Shown piece after piece: positions 9,401 through 18,153 of a stretch of 64,000 nucleotides of DNA (positions are counted from its first letter, which is position 1; every line of letters starts with the position of its first letter). The notes below the pieces were generated by a model. The model saw nothing but the letters and a program-made list of their open reading frames with translations, was not told the DNA's origin and ran no database searches. Where the stretch lies: positions 310,001-374,000 of the forward strand of contig CAWDME010000011.1 of NCBI GenBank assembly GCA_963803335.1. The letters are read 5' to 3'. Position numbers and translations under genes: made by a program. Source of the stretch: DASSUW01 sp963803335. Lineage in GTDB: Bacteria > Actinomycetota > Thermoleophilia > Solirubrobacterales > Solirubrobacteraceae.

Positions 9401-10405
9401 ATGGCTTCACTCCCCACACGACACCTAGGCGCGTCCGGGCCCGAGGCAACCGCCATCGGGCTCGGCTGCATGGGCATGTCGGACCTCTACGGCCCGGCCG
9501 ACCGCGACGAGGGCATCGCGACGATCCACGCCGCACTCGACGCCGGGATCAACCTCCTCGACACCGGCGACTTCTACGGCATGGGCCACAACGAGCTGCT
9601 GATCCACGACGCGCTCAAGGGCCGCAACCGTGACGACGTCCTCATCAGCGTCAAGTTCGGCGCCCAGCGCGACCCCGACGGCCAGTGGCTCGGCTACGAC
9701 GCCCGCCCGCAGGCCGTCAAGACCGCGCTCGCCTACACGCTCAAGCGGCTCGACACCGACCACGTCGACATCTACCGCCCCGCGCGCGTGGACCCGAACG
9801 TGCCGATCGAGGAGACGGTCGGGGCGATCAAGGAGCTGATCGACGCGGGCTACGTCCGCCACCTCGGGCTGTCCGAGGCCGGCGCCGATACGCTGCGCCG
9901 CGTCAGCGCCATCCATCCCGTCAGCGACCTGCAGATCGAGTACAGCCTCATCAGCCGCGGGATCGAGCGCGACATCCTGCCGACCGCGCGCGAGCTCGGG
10001 ATCGGCATCACCGCATACGGCGTGCTGTCGAGAGGCCTGATCAGCGGCCACTGGAGGAAGGACCGCGAGACGTCGGCGAAGGACTTCCGCAGCCGCTCGC
10101 CGCGCTTCAGCCGCGAGAACATCGACCGCAACCTCGAGCTGGCCGACGCGCTCGCGCAGGTCGCCGAGGCGAAGGGCGCCACCGCGGCGCAGGCCGCGAT
10201 CGCCTGGGTGCTGAGCCGCGGCGAGGACATCGTGCCGCTGATCGGCGCCCGCCGCCGCGACCGCCTCCAGGAGGCTCTCGGCGCGCTCGACCTGCAGCTG
10301 AGCGACGAGGATCTCGACACCATCGAGCGCGCGGTCCCCGCCGACCAGGCCGCCGGCGACCGCTACGACCCGCGCCAGATGGCGATGCTGGACTCCGAGA
10401 AGTGA
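9401..10405 (+). CDS. Aldo/keto reductase
   Basis: 334-residue TIM-barrel NADPH-dependent oxidoreductase. Visible: GLGCMGMSDLYGP at the N terminus, the catalytic Asp and Tyr in LDTGDFYGMGHNE (about 45-57), the lysine in ISVKFG, and the C-terminal cofactor block VPLIGARRRDRLQEAL. The usual catalytic His block (Y-x2-HRxD) reads DIYRPARVDP, so the His is replaced; I recall this as a recurrent subfamily variant. ATG 9401 is chosen over an in-frame ATG at 9365 that lies inside the operator. It overlaps the TetR gene (ATG...GTGA) and is probably under its control. Confidence 0.88.
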   Translation: MASLPTRHLGASGPEATAIGLGCMGMSDLYGPADRDEGIATIHAALDAGINLLDTGDFYGMGHNELLIHDALKGRNRDDVLISVKFGAQRDPDGQWLGYDARPQAVKTALAYTLKRLDTDHVDIYRPARVDPNVPIEETVGAIKELIDAGYVRHLGLSEAGADTLRRVSAIHPVSDLQIEYSLISRGIERDILPTARELGIGITAYGVLSRGLISGHWRKDRETSAKDFRSRSPRFSRENIDRNLELADALAQVAEAKGATAAQAAIAWVLSRGEDIVPLIGARRRDRLQEALGALDLQLSDEDLDTIERAVPADQAAGDRYDPRQMAMLDSEK

Positions 10406-10974
10406 CCGCCGCGCGCGACACGGCGCGGGCGGTGCTGACGCGCGAGCAGATCCTGGACGCGGCGGAGGAGGTCCTCCGCCGCTACGGGCCCGCGAAGGCC
10501 AACGTGGTCGACGTCGCCCGCGCGCTCAACGTCAGCCACGGCAGCGTGTACCGCCACTTCCCGAGCAAGGCGGCGCTGCGCGAGGCGGTCGCGGAGCGCT
10601 GGCTGGAGAGCGTCGCGCAGCCGCTCGACGAGATCGACGACGCGCGCGCGTGGTTTGACGCGCTGATCGCCACCAAGCGGCAGCGAGCACTCGACGATCC
10701 CGAGCTGTTCGCGACCTACGTCAACCTCGCCCACGAGTCGGGCGACGTCGTCCGCCGCCACGTGGACCACCTGGTCGACTCACTCGCGCGCATCGTCGGG
10801 GATCGCACGCAGGCGCGCGCGCTGATCCTCGCCACCGCACGCTTCCACGACCCCAAGCACGCCGCCACCTGGGGCGAGCCGGACATCGACGAGGACTTCG
10901 AGAGCGTCTGGGCGCTGCTGGCTCAGGCGATTGCCCGGCCGGCCTCGTCGGCCCACTCGAGCGCGGCGCGGTAA
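10402..10974 (+). CDS. TetR family transcriptional regulator
   Basis: 190 residues. The N-terminal helix-turn-helix is clear: REQILDAAEEVLRRYGPAKANVVDVARALNVSHGSVYRHFPSK-type TetR_N across about 12-55, with the ligand domain following. GTG 10402 overlaps the reductase stop as GTGA, so both are one transcription unit. The palindrome at 9356-9377 is the likely operator, giving an autoregulated reductase-repressor module that responds to an unknown carbonyl compound. The last 52 bases overlap the convergent EAL-HDOD gene. Confidence 0.9.
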   Translation: MTAARDTARAVLTREQILDAAEEVLRRYGPAKANVVDVARALNVSHGSVYRHFPSKAALREAVAERWLESVAQPLDEIDDARAWFDALIATKRQRALDDPELFATYVNLAHESGDVVRRHVDHLVDSLARIVGDRTQARALILATARFHDPKHAATWGEPDIDEDFESVWALLAQAIARPASSAHSSAAR

Positions 10975-12131
10975 GCGCCGGCGAGCGAGACGTCGCTGTC
11001 ACCGGTGAGCGTCGGGAACTCCCCGCGCTCGTAGGCGGTGACGGCCGACAGCAGCTCGCCCTTCGGCCCCTCGCGGCGCAGCAGCGCCGTCTGGATCTCG
11101 TCGGTGAAGGGGAGCGAGTCGAGCACCTCGGCCATCGGCGCGTCCAACAGCGCGTCGGCGACCGAGAACAGGCCGACCGTGAAGAGCGTCTCGCGCTCCT
11201 CCGGGAGCGCGCTTCCGGCGAGCATCTCGCACATGCGAGCGCGGCGCAGGCCGAGCGCGACCAGCTCGTCCGGCACGTCCGGGATCGCGGAGATCGCCAT
11301 GACCGTCGCCCAGCGGCGGACGGTGCGGACGCCGAGCAGGTTCAGCGCCTCACGGACCGACGACACGGTCCGCGGCAGCGCGAAAAAGGCCGAGTTGACG
11401 TAGCGCAGCAGCTTCAGCGAGAGGCCGACGTCCGACGCGATGATCCGCTCGAGGTCCTCGAACGAGACGTCGCCGCTCGTGAGCTCGCCGAGCCGGCGCA
11501 GCGAGCCGAGGCCGGCGGTGGCGACGCCGCGGTGGCGGAAGAGGCGCGGCTTGGCGAAGTAGTCGCCCTGGAAGTAGGTGAAGCCGAAGCCCTGGACGCG
11601 CTGGAAGGCGGCGTGGTCCTCGACGTCGGTGGCGACGAGCAGCGCGCCCTGCGTGCGCGGCGCCTCGAGCACGCGCTGCAGCTCAGCGTCGTCGCGGTCG
11701 GCGATGCTGACCTTGACGATCGAGCACAGCGACATCAGCTCCTCGATGTCGCTGCGGCCGTCGTAGTCGCCGAGCGCCAGCGTGTAGCCGGAGCGCGAGA
11801 GCTGCTGGAGCAGGGAGAGCAGGTCGTCCTGGGCCGGGTAGGCCTCGATCTGCAGCACCGCGCGATCCGGGCGCACCGGCGGCGGGCCGATCTCGACGAG
11901 GAAGTTGCGGGCGATCGACACCCAGGCGGGGTGCCGGCCGGCGAGTCGCTCGAGCCCGATGTCGCCGAACGCCTCGACGAGGAGCGCGGAGGTCGCCTTG
12001 GCGTCGCGGGACGGGTCGCCGAGGTCGACGGCACCCCCGAAGCGCAGCTCGTAGCCGACGACGTTGTTGCGGGCATCGGCGATCGGGTGCCGGACGACGG
12101 CCACCTCGGGGCGGTCAAGAGTTGCGCTCAC
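10923..12131 (-). CDS. EAL-HDOD (YuxH-type) signalling protein
   Basis: 402 residues. The N-terminal half (about 10-200) is an EAL-like barrel with a degenerate signature: GYELRF replaces E-A-L-x-R, so c-di-GMP hydrolysis is unlikely. The C-terminal half (about 205-400) is an HDOD domain with ERIIASDVGLSLKLLRYVNSAFF. This pairing is the YuxH architecture, generally a signalling scaffold without known enzymatic output. Its 3' end overlaps the TetR gene by 52 bases on the opposite strand, a long convergent overlap. Cytoplasmic; no signal peptide seen. Confidence 0.88.
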   Translation of the reverse strand: MSATLDRPEVAVVRHPIADARNNVVGYELRFGGAVDLGDPSRDAKATSALLVEAFGDIGLERLAGRHPAWVSIARNFLVEIGPPPVRPDRAVLQIEAYPAQDDLLSLLQQLSRSGYTLALGDYDGRSDIEELMSLCSIVKVSIADRDDAELQRVLEAPRTQGALLVATDVEDHAAFQRVQGFGFTYFQGDYFAKPRLFRHRGVATAGLGSLRRLGELTSGDVSFEDLERIIASDVGLSLKLLRYVNSAFFALPRTVSSVREALNLLGVRTVRRWATVMAISAIPDVPDELVALGLRRARMCEMLAGSALPEERETLFTVGLFSVADALLDAPMAEVLDSLPFTDEIQTALLRREGPKGELLSAVTAYERGEFPTLTGDSDVSLAGAYRAALEWADEAGRAIA

Positions 12132-12237
12132 ACCTGCAATGTCGGCCGCTGAGCCGAATGGTTGAGCAGAACCTCGCGTGCCGTCCGCAATTTCCGGCTA
12201 GCATCCCGAGCGTCGGCCCACCAACGAGAGGAGTCCC

Positions 12238-12615
12238 ATGCGCATCGAGGTCAAGGGACGAAACCTTCAGGTCACCGACGACTTGCGCGAGGTGGTCGCG
12301 CGGCGGTTCGAGAAGGTGGACAAGCAGGTGAGCGAGCTCGCGACGCTTGAGGTCGAGCTGTCCGAAGAGCGCAACCCTGCCAACCCGGATCACATGGTCG
12401 CGGAGGCCACCCTCTACCTGAAGGGCGTGACGCTGCGCGCGAAGAACGCCTCGCGGGACCACAAGCACTCGATCAACCTCGTCGCCGACGAGCTCGCGCG
12501 CCAGGTCAAGCGGCACCGCGACAAGCGCCGCAAGCGGCGCGAGCAGCGGGCCGGAGCGGCACAGGCCGCGCAGCCCGCGCCCGAGGCCGAAGAGCCCTCC
12601 GCCACGCCGCTCTGA
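12238..12615 (+). CDS. hpf: Ribosome hibernation promoting factor, short form
   Basis: 125 residues beginning MRIEVKGRNLQVTDDLREVV, the standard HPF/YfiA beta-alpha-beta-beta-beta-alpha ribosome-binding domain, ending in a basic then acidic low-complexity tail. It binds the 30S decoding centre and silences ribosomes in slow growth. It lacks the C-terminal dimerisation domain seen in long HPF of many Gram-positives. The ribosome site GAGAGGAG lies directly upstream. A TAGCAT hexamer at 12199-12204 could be the -10 element. Adjacent to secA as in many actinobacteria. Confidence 0.92.
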   Translation: MRIEVKGRNLQVTDDLREVVARRFEKVDKQVSELATLEVELSEERNPANPDHMVAEATLYLKGVTLRAKNASRDHKHSINLVADELARQVKRHRDKRRKRREQRAGAAQAAQPAPEAEEPSATPL

Positions 12616-12656
12616 GCAGCGTCTGACGGGGCTGCGCGCCCGCTAGGCTTGAACGT

Positions 12657-15485
12657 ATGTCGATCCTCGATCGCGCCCTCCGGATGGGCGAGGCCAGGCA
12701 GTTCAAGCAATACGCCAAGCGCGTCGACCGCATCAACGCCTGGGAGCCCGAGCTCGAGCTGCTCGAGGACGACGAGCTGCGCGCCAACGCCGACGCGCTG
12801 CGTGAGCGCGCCCGCAACGGCGAGTCGCTCGAGGAGCTGCTGCCGGAGACGTTCGCACTCGTGCGCGAGGTCGGGCGTCGCCGCATGGCCATGCGGCACT
12901 TCGACGTGCAGATGATCGGCGGCATGGTCCTGCACGACGGGTCGATCGCCGAGATGCGGACCGGCGAGGGCAAGACGCTGACGGCCACGCTGGCGGTGGT
13001 GCTCAATGCGCTCGCCGGCGAGGGCGTCCATGTGGTCACGGTCAACGACTACCTGGCCCGCCGCGACGCCGACTGGATGCGGCCGATCTACGAGGCGCTC
13101 GGCCTCACCATCGGCGTGCTGCAGAACATGCAGCCGTACGAGGAGAAGCGCGCGGCCTACGCGGCGGACATCACCTACGGCACGAACTCGGAGTTCGGGT
13201 TCGACTACCTGCGCGACAACATGGCGACGACGCTGGACGAGAAGGTCCAGCACGGCGGCCGCTTCGACGACGACGGCAAGCCGCTCACCAGCCATCACTT
13301 CGCGATCGTCGACGAGGTCGACAACATCCTCATCGACGAGGCGCGCACGCCGCTGATCATCTCCGGCGCGCCCGAGCAGGCGGCCGACTGGTACCAGCGC
13401 TTCGCCAAGCTGGCGCCCCTAATGGAGCCCGGCAAGAAGCCCGACGGGCTCGACCCGAAGTCGAAGAAGGAGTTCGTCGCCGACTACGACTACGAGTTCG
13501 ACGAGAAGCACAAGAGCGTGTCGGTGACCGAGCGCGGCGTCGCCAAGGCCGAGAAGTTCCTGAACGTCGACCACCTCTACAAGGCCGAGAACGGTCCGCT
13601 CGTCAACCACCTGATTCAGTCGTTGAAGGCCGAGTCGCTGTACAAGCGCGACGTCGACTACGCGGTGATCGACGGCGAGGTCAAGATCATCGACGAGTTC
13701 ACCGGCCGCATTCTCGACGGCCGCCGCTGGTCGGAGGGCCTGCACCAGGCGGTCGAGGCGAAGGAGGGCGTGTCCGTCCGCGAGGAGAACCAGACGCTCG
13801 CGACGATCACGCTGCAGAACTACTTCCGCATGTACGACAAGCTCGCCGGGATGACGGGCACGGCGCTCACCGAAGCGACCGAGTTCATGAAGATCTACAA
13901 GCTGCCGGTCGTCGAGATCCCGACGAACCGCGAGATGATCCGGCTGGACAAGAACGACCAGATCTTCAAGACCAAGGACGGCAAGTGGCGCGCACTGGTA
14001 CGCGAGCTCGAGGCGCGCAACGACAAGGGCCAGCCCGTGCTCGTGGGCACGATCTCGGTCGAGGTCTCCGAGATGCTGTCCGCGGAGCTCAAGAAGCGCG
14101 GGATCGCCCACACCGTCCTGAACGCCAAGCCCGAGTACGCCGAACGCGAGGGCGAGATCATCGCCGAGGCCGGCCGGCCCGGCGCGGTCACGATCGCCAC
14201 CAACATGGCGGGCCGCGGCGTCGACATCAAGCTCGGCGGCAACGCCGAGCACCTCACGCGGCTCGAGCTCGCCAAGCTCGGCCTGCGGCCCGGCGACCCC
14301 GACTATGACGAGCGCTTCCAGCAGATCCTGCCGTCGCTCGAGGCGCAGGTCGAGGAGAACCGCGAGAAGGTCCTCGAGGCCGGTGGCCTGTTCATCTGCG
14401 GCACCGAGCGCCATGAGTCGCGCCGGATCGACAACCAGCTGCGCGGCCGCTCCGGCCGTCAGGGCGACCCCGGCGAGTCGCGCTTCTTCCTGTCCGCCGA
14501 GGACGACCTCGTGCGCCTGTTCGCGGGCGACCGCATCTACCGCATCCTCGACCGGCTCGGCCCGACCACCGAGGAGGGCGAGGAGGAGCCGATCGAGGCG
14601 AAGATGCTGTCGAAGCAGATCGAGAACGCCCAGCGCAAAGTGGAGGAGCAGAACTTCCTCATCCGCAAGCGCGTCCTCGAGTACGACGATGTGATGAACC
14701 AGCAGCGCGAGATCGTCTACCAGTACCGCGACGAGGTGCTGGAGGGCCGCGACATGGGCCCGGTCGCGCGCGAGCAGATCGGCGACGTGATCAACCACCT
14801 GGTCGACGAGTACACGCCGGGCGACTACATCGAGGAGTGGGACCTCGAGGCGCTGTGGGCGCAGCTCGACCAGATCTTCGAGGTCGACTTCGGGCCCGAC
14901 GAGATCGATCGCGAGACGATCGACCGCCAGCAGCTCAAGGACCTGCTGACCGAGGACGCGGTGAAGCTCTATGACGAGCGCGAGGAGGAGCTCGGCGAGG
15001 AGCTGATGCGCGCCCTCGAGCGCTACCTGCTGCTCCAGATCATCGACCAGCGCTGGCGCGAGCACCTGTACGACATGGACTACCTGCGCGAGGGCATCCA
15101 CCTGCGCGGGTTCGCCCAGATCGAGCCGATCGTCGCCTATAAGAACGAGGCGTTCACGCTCTTCCAGGACCTGATGAACACCATCTGGTCGGACTTCGCG
15201 CGGATGATCTACAACGTCCAGGTCCAGATCGAGGGCGAGAACGGCCAGAGCGCCGTGCCCCAGCAGCAGGGCGGCGGCGCCGCGGCGCTGCAGTACTCCG
15301 GCGGCACGGCCGAGGACCAGCCGAGCGCCTACGGCGGCGACGCTGAGGGCTACGGAGTCGACGCCGAGGGCGAGCCGTCACCGGTCGTCGAGCAGCGGCG
15401 CGTGGACGAGCACGAGCAGCTCGGCCGCAACGACCCGTGCTGGTGCGGGTCGGGCAAGAAGTTCAAGAAGTGCCACGGGGCGTAG
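12657..15485 (+). CDS. secA: Preprotein translocase ATPase SecA
   Basis: 942 residues, normal length. Walker A is TGEGKT near residue 103, the DEAD-like Walker B is VDEVDNILIDEARTP near 220, and the second RecA-like domain contains TNMAGRGVDIKLGG and RSGRQGDPGESRF. The C-terminal SEC-C zinc motif is CWCGSGKKFKKCH. It drives post-translational export through SecYEG. The ATG at 12657 follows a TTGAACGTATG-like junction. Gln/Gly-rich linker before the zinc tail is ordinary. The last 23 bases overlap the convergent GGDEF/HD-GYP gene. Confidence 0.98.
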   Translation: MSILDRALRMGEARQFKQYAKRVDRINAWEPELELLEDDELRANADALRERARNGESLEELLPETFALVREVGRRRMAMRHFDVQMIGGMVLHDGSIAEMRTGEGKTLTATLAVVLNALAGEGVHVVTVNDYLARRDADWMRPIYEALGLTIGVLQNMQPYEEKRAAYAADITYGTNSEFGFDYLRDNMATTLDEKVQHGGRFDDDGKPLTSHHFAIVDEVDNILIDEARTPLIISGAPEQAADWYQRFAKLAPLMEPGKKPDGLDPKSKKEFVADYDYEFDEKHKSVSVTERGVAKAEKFLNVDHLYKAENGPLVNHLIQSLKAESLYKRDVDYAVIDGEVKIIDEFTGRILDGRRWSEGLHQAVEAKEGVSVREENQTLATITLQNYFRMYDKLAGMTGTALTEATEFMKIYKLPVVEIPTNREMIRLDKNDQIFKTKDGKWRALVRELEARNDKGQPVLVGTISVEVSEMLSAELKKRGIAHTVLNAKPEYAEREGEIIAEAGRPGAVTIATNMAGRGVDIKLGGNAEHLTRLELAKLGLRPGDPDYDERFQQILPSLEAQVEENREKVLEAGGLFICGTERHESRRIDNQLRGRSGRQGDPGESRFFLSAEDDLVRLFAGDRIYRILDRLGPTTEEGEEEPIEAKMLSKQIENAQRKVEEQNFLIRKRVLEYDDVMNQQREIVYQYRDEVLEGRDMGPVAREQIGDVINHLVDEYTPGDYIEEWDLEALWAQLDQIFEVDFGPDEIDRETIDRQQLKDLLTEDAVKLYDEREEELGEELMRALERYLLLQIIDQRWREHLYDMDYLREGIHLRGFAQIEPIVAYKNEAFTLFQDLMNTIWSDFARMIYNVQVQIEGENGQSAVPQQQGGGAAALQYSGGTAEDQPSAYGGDAEGYGVDAEGEPSPVVEQRRVDEHEQLGRNDPCWCGSGKKFKKCHGA

Positions 15486-17181
15486 ACGCGCTCGCGCTCG
15501 CGACCTCGCGGTCCAGCGCCCGGCACAGCGCGGCGACGACGTCGGGGTCGAACTGCGTGCCCGCGTTGCGGCCCAGCTCCTCGAGCGCGAACTCCTGACC
15601 CGGCGCGCGGCGGTACGGCCGGTCCGAGGTCATCGCCTCGAACGCGTCGGCGACGAGGATGATGCGCGACTCGAGCGGGATCTCTGTGCCGGACAGGCCC
15701 TCGGGGTAGCCGGTGCCGTCGAAGCGCTCGTGGTGGTGGCGGACCCAGCGCGATTCCTCGTGCATGTCGGCGGCCTCGACGATGTCGCCGCCGAGCAGCG
15801 AGTGCCGCTTCATCAGCTCGTACTCGGCGTCGGTGAGCGCGGCCGGCTTGTTGAGGATCGCGTCCGGCACGCCGATCTTGCCGACGTCGTGTAGCAGGCC
15901 ACCGAGCCGGATCCGGGCGACGCGCTCGCGGTCGAGCCCGAGCTCGGCGGCGATCACCGCGCACAGCTGCGAGACCGTCTGGCAGTGGCTGCGCGTGTAC
16001 GAGTCCTTAGCGTCGACCGCCAGCGCGAGCGCGCTGGCCAGCGGCCGCTCGTCGTGGTCGTGCTCGGCGACCGTGATCTCGAGGTCGGGGCCGTAGATCG
16101 CCGTTTCCTGGTGCAGGCGCTTGGCCCCGATCAGCGCGAGGTCGGCCTCGCGGATCACCTCGTCGCGGCCTCGCAGCTCGGTCGCCTCGGCGATGCCGGC
16201 GGTGACCGCGACGATCGCCCGCAGCCGTTGCGCGAACTCGAGCGCGCCGAGCGCGCGGGAGCCGGCGAGGACGACGGCGAACTCGTCGCCGCCGATGCGG
16301 TAGGCGAGGTCGCTCGCCCGCTGTGACTCGCGGATGGCTCGCGCGACCGCCTGCAGGCGCTCGTCGCCGGCCTGGTGGCCGAAACGGTCGTTGACCGCCT
16401 TCAGCCCGTCGAGGTCGAGCAGGACGAGCGACAGCGGTTCGCCGCTGCGGCTCACGCGTTGCAGCTCGCGGGCGAGGTCCTCCTGGAACGCGCGGTGGTT
16501 GCGCAGGCCGGTGAGCGGGTCGCTGATCGCGATCTGCGCAAGGCGGGCCACCTCGGCGCGGCGGAAGCGGACGATGATCAGCGCGAAGCAGGCGAGCAGC
16601 AGCAGGCCGACGCCGAACGCCACCGTGATCGCGTTGGTGGCGTCCGCCTCGTGGTCGCGCAGCGAGGCGCTGTGCTCGAGCGCGCGGGCGGACGCGGCCT
16701 GCGCCTGCTGGTGGATCATGTACTCGAGCACGCCGAAGATCGGGTCGATGATCTCGTGGTCGAGCCGCTGGATGGCCGGGGCGTTCTCGTGATCGATCGC
16801 CACGAACAGGTTCTTGGCGGCGCCGTCGTACTTCATCGACAGGGCGAGCAGCTGCTCCATCGTCTTCCGGCTCTGCGGCGACCGGTCGAGCTGGATCACG
16901 CGCATCAGATCCGCGTCGAGGTTGTCCGTCGCGCGCTCGTACGAGAGGCGGACCGTTTCGCTGCCCTCGAAGTGGTAGCTGCGCTCGATCGACTTCGCCT
17001 CGGTCACCCAGTGGCGCGCGTCCTGGTAGGTCGCACTCAGGCGCATGGCGGTGTCGGCCCGCTTGGACTCGGTCGCGACGCGCTGCTGTGTCATCACGGA
17101 AAAGCCCGCAAGGAAGCACAAAACGGCCAGCAAACCGGCCACGCTGGCGCGCACCACCCACCGGTCCCGCGTGCCCATCAT
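15463..17181 (-). CDS. Membrane GGDEF + HD-GYP c-di-GMP turnover protein
   Basis: 572 residues. One N-terminal helix (about 10-30) and a second (about 185-205) enclose an extracytoplasmic helical sensor region. A diguanylate cyclase domain follows: GGDEF at 297-301 with an intact inhibitory RxxD (R288-D291). The C-terminal HD-GYP phosphodiesterase has HD at 431-432 and HHHERFDGTGYP at 482-493. Both catalytic signatures are intact, so one protein may make and destroy c-di-GMP according to signal. Two Met codons occur in tandem; 17181 is used, with GAGG 7 bases upstream. A 24-bp dyad lies just before the ribosome site. Confidence 0.93.
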   Translation of the reverse strand: MMGTRDRWVVRASVAGLLAVLCFLAGFSVMTQQRVATESKRADTAMRLSATYQDARHWVTEAKSIERSYHFEGSETVRLSYERATDNLDADLMRVIQLDRSPQSRKTMEQLLALSMKYDGAAKNLFVAIDHENAPAIQRLDHEIIDPIFGVLEYMIHQQAQAASARALEHSASLRDHEADATNAITVAFGVGLLLLACFALIIVRFRRAEVARLAQIAISDPLTGLRNHRAFQEDLARELQRVSRSGEPLSLVLLDLDGLKAVNDRFGHQAGDERLQAVARAIRESQRASDLAYRIGGDEFAVVLAGSRALGALEFAQRLRAIVAVTAGIAEATELRGRDEVIREADLALIGAKRLHQETAIYGPDLEITVAEHDHDERPLASALALAVDAKDSYTRSHCQTVSQLCAVIAAELGLDRERVARIRLGGLLHDVGKIGVPDAILNKPAALTDAEYELMKRHSLLGGDIVEAADMHEESRWVRHHHERFDGTGYPEGLSGTEIPLESRIILVADAFEAMTSDRPYRRAPGQEFALEELGRNAGTQFDPDVVAALCRALDREVASASASTPRGTS

Positions 17182-17196
17182 CTGAAGGCCTCATCG

Positions 17197-17220
17197 GTTC
17201 AAGCGCTGGCGCGCTTGAAC
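17197..17220. promoter_or_regulatory. Perfect dyad GTTCAAGCGC-TGGC-GCGCTTGAAC
   Basis: Ten-base-pair arms with a four-base loop in the 86-base gap between the GGDEF/HD-GYP gene and the divergent LysR gene, 16 bases from the former's start. As DNA it fits a LysR operator (TTC-N-GAA-type dyad). As RNA it would form a stable hairpin in the leader of the GGDEF mRNA next to its ribosome site. Either role could couple the LysR to c-di-GMP. Confidence 0.6.
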
Positions 17221-17267
17221 TCATTCGTCCAGGTGATGATCTCGCGAGTGCTATAAGCGACCGCGAT

Positions 17268-18137
17268 ATGGATCCGCGACGGTTGCTGACGTTCCGGGAA
17301 GTGGCGCATCAGGGATCGTTCTCGCGTGCGGGGGAGGCACTGTCGCTGACCCAGCCGGCGGTCTCCCAGCAGGTGGCCGCGCTCGAGCGCCAGCTCGGCG
17401 TGAAGCTGCTCGAGCGCGGCCCCGGCGGGCCGACGCCGACCGCGGCGGGCGCGCTTCTGCTCGCCCACGCCGACGCGGTCGCCGACCGCCTGTCACAGGC
17501 CGGCGGGCAGATCGCCGAGCTGGCTGCCCGCGAGCGCGAGACGCTGCGCGTCGGCGCGTTCCCGAGCGCGCTCGCGACGGTCATCCCCGACGCGATCGTC
17601 CGCCTGCGCGCGCAGCAGCCGGACATCCAGGTCGAGGCGGTCGAGGCGTCGGGCGACGAGCTGGGGCGGTTGGTCGCCGACGGGACGGTGCACGCGGCGA
17701 TGTGCTTCCAGGACGCTGAGGCCCCGCCGCGGCGGCCGGAGGGCACCGAGCGGCACGAGCTCGGCACCGAGCCGATGCTGGCCGTGACGGCGATCGACCA
17801 CGCGCTGGCGAGCCGCGAGCACGTCGCCGTGCGCGAGCTCGCGGACGACACATGGACGGCGCCGTCGCGCGACGGGATCGTCTACCGCACGTGCGTCTCC
17901 GCCGGCTTCGAGCCACGCATCGCGTTCGTCACGCGCGACGTGCTGGCGGCGCGCGGCCTCGTCGCCTCCGGCCTCGCCGTGACGCTGATGCCGCAGCTGC
18001 TCGCCTCCGGGCTCCCGGGCATCGCGATGCTGCCGCTCGAAGGCCCGCAGCCGTCGCGGTCGCTGTACGGGCTCACGCCGGCCGCCGGCGCGCGCCCCGC
18101 CGCCCTCGCGTTTCTCGAGGCACTGGAGCGCCCGTAG
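17268..18137 (+). CDS. LysR family transcriptional regulator
   Basis: 289 residues. The winged helix at 1-60 reads LLTFREVAHQGSFSRAGEAL then SLTQPAVSQQVAALERQLG. The periplasmic-binding-type effector domain starts near 90 (TLRVGAFPSALATVIP). Divergent from the GGDEF/HD-GYP gene with a perfect dyad between them, the usual layout for LysR control of the neighbour. Effector unknown. ATG 17268 gives the standard LysR beginning. Confidence 0.92.
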   Translation: MDPRRLLTFREVAHQGSFSRAGEALSLTQPAVSQQVAALERQLGVKLLERGPGGPTPTAAGALLLAHADAVADRLSQAGGQIAELAARERETLRVGAFPSALATVIPDAIVRLRAQQPDIQVEAVEASGDELGRLVADGTVHAAMCFQDAEAPPRRPEGTERHELGTEPMLAVTAIDHALASREHVAVRELADDTWTAPSRDGIVYRTCVSAGFEPRIAFVTRDVLAARGLVASGLAVTLMPQLLASGLPGIAMLPLEGPQPSRSLYGLTPAAGARPAALAFLEALERP

Positions 18138-18153
18138 TAGCCTCAGTGCCGCC

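Noticed and set aside
12657..15101. Long antisense frames over secA and similar genes
   Set aside because: These reflect GC-rich codon bias on the complementary strand. None has family motifs or ribosome sites.
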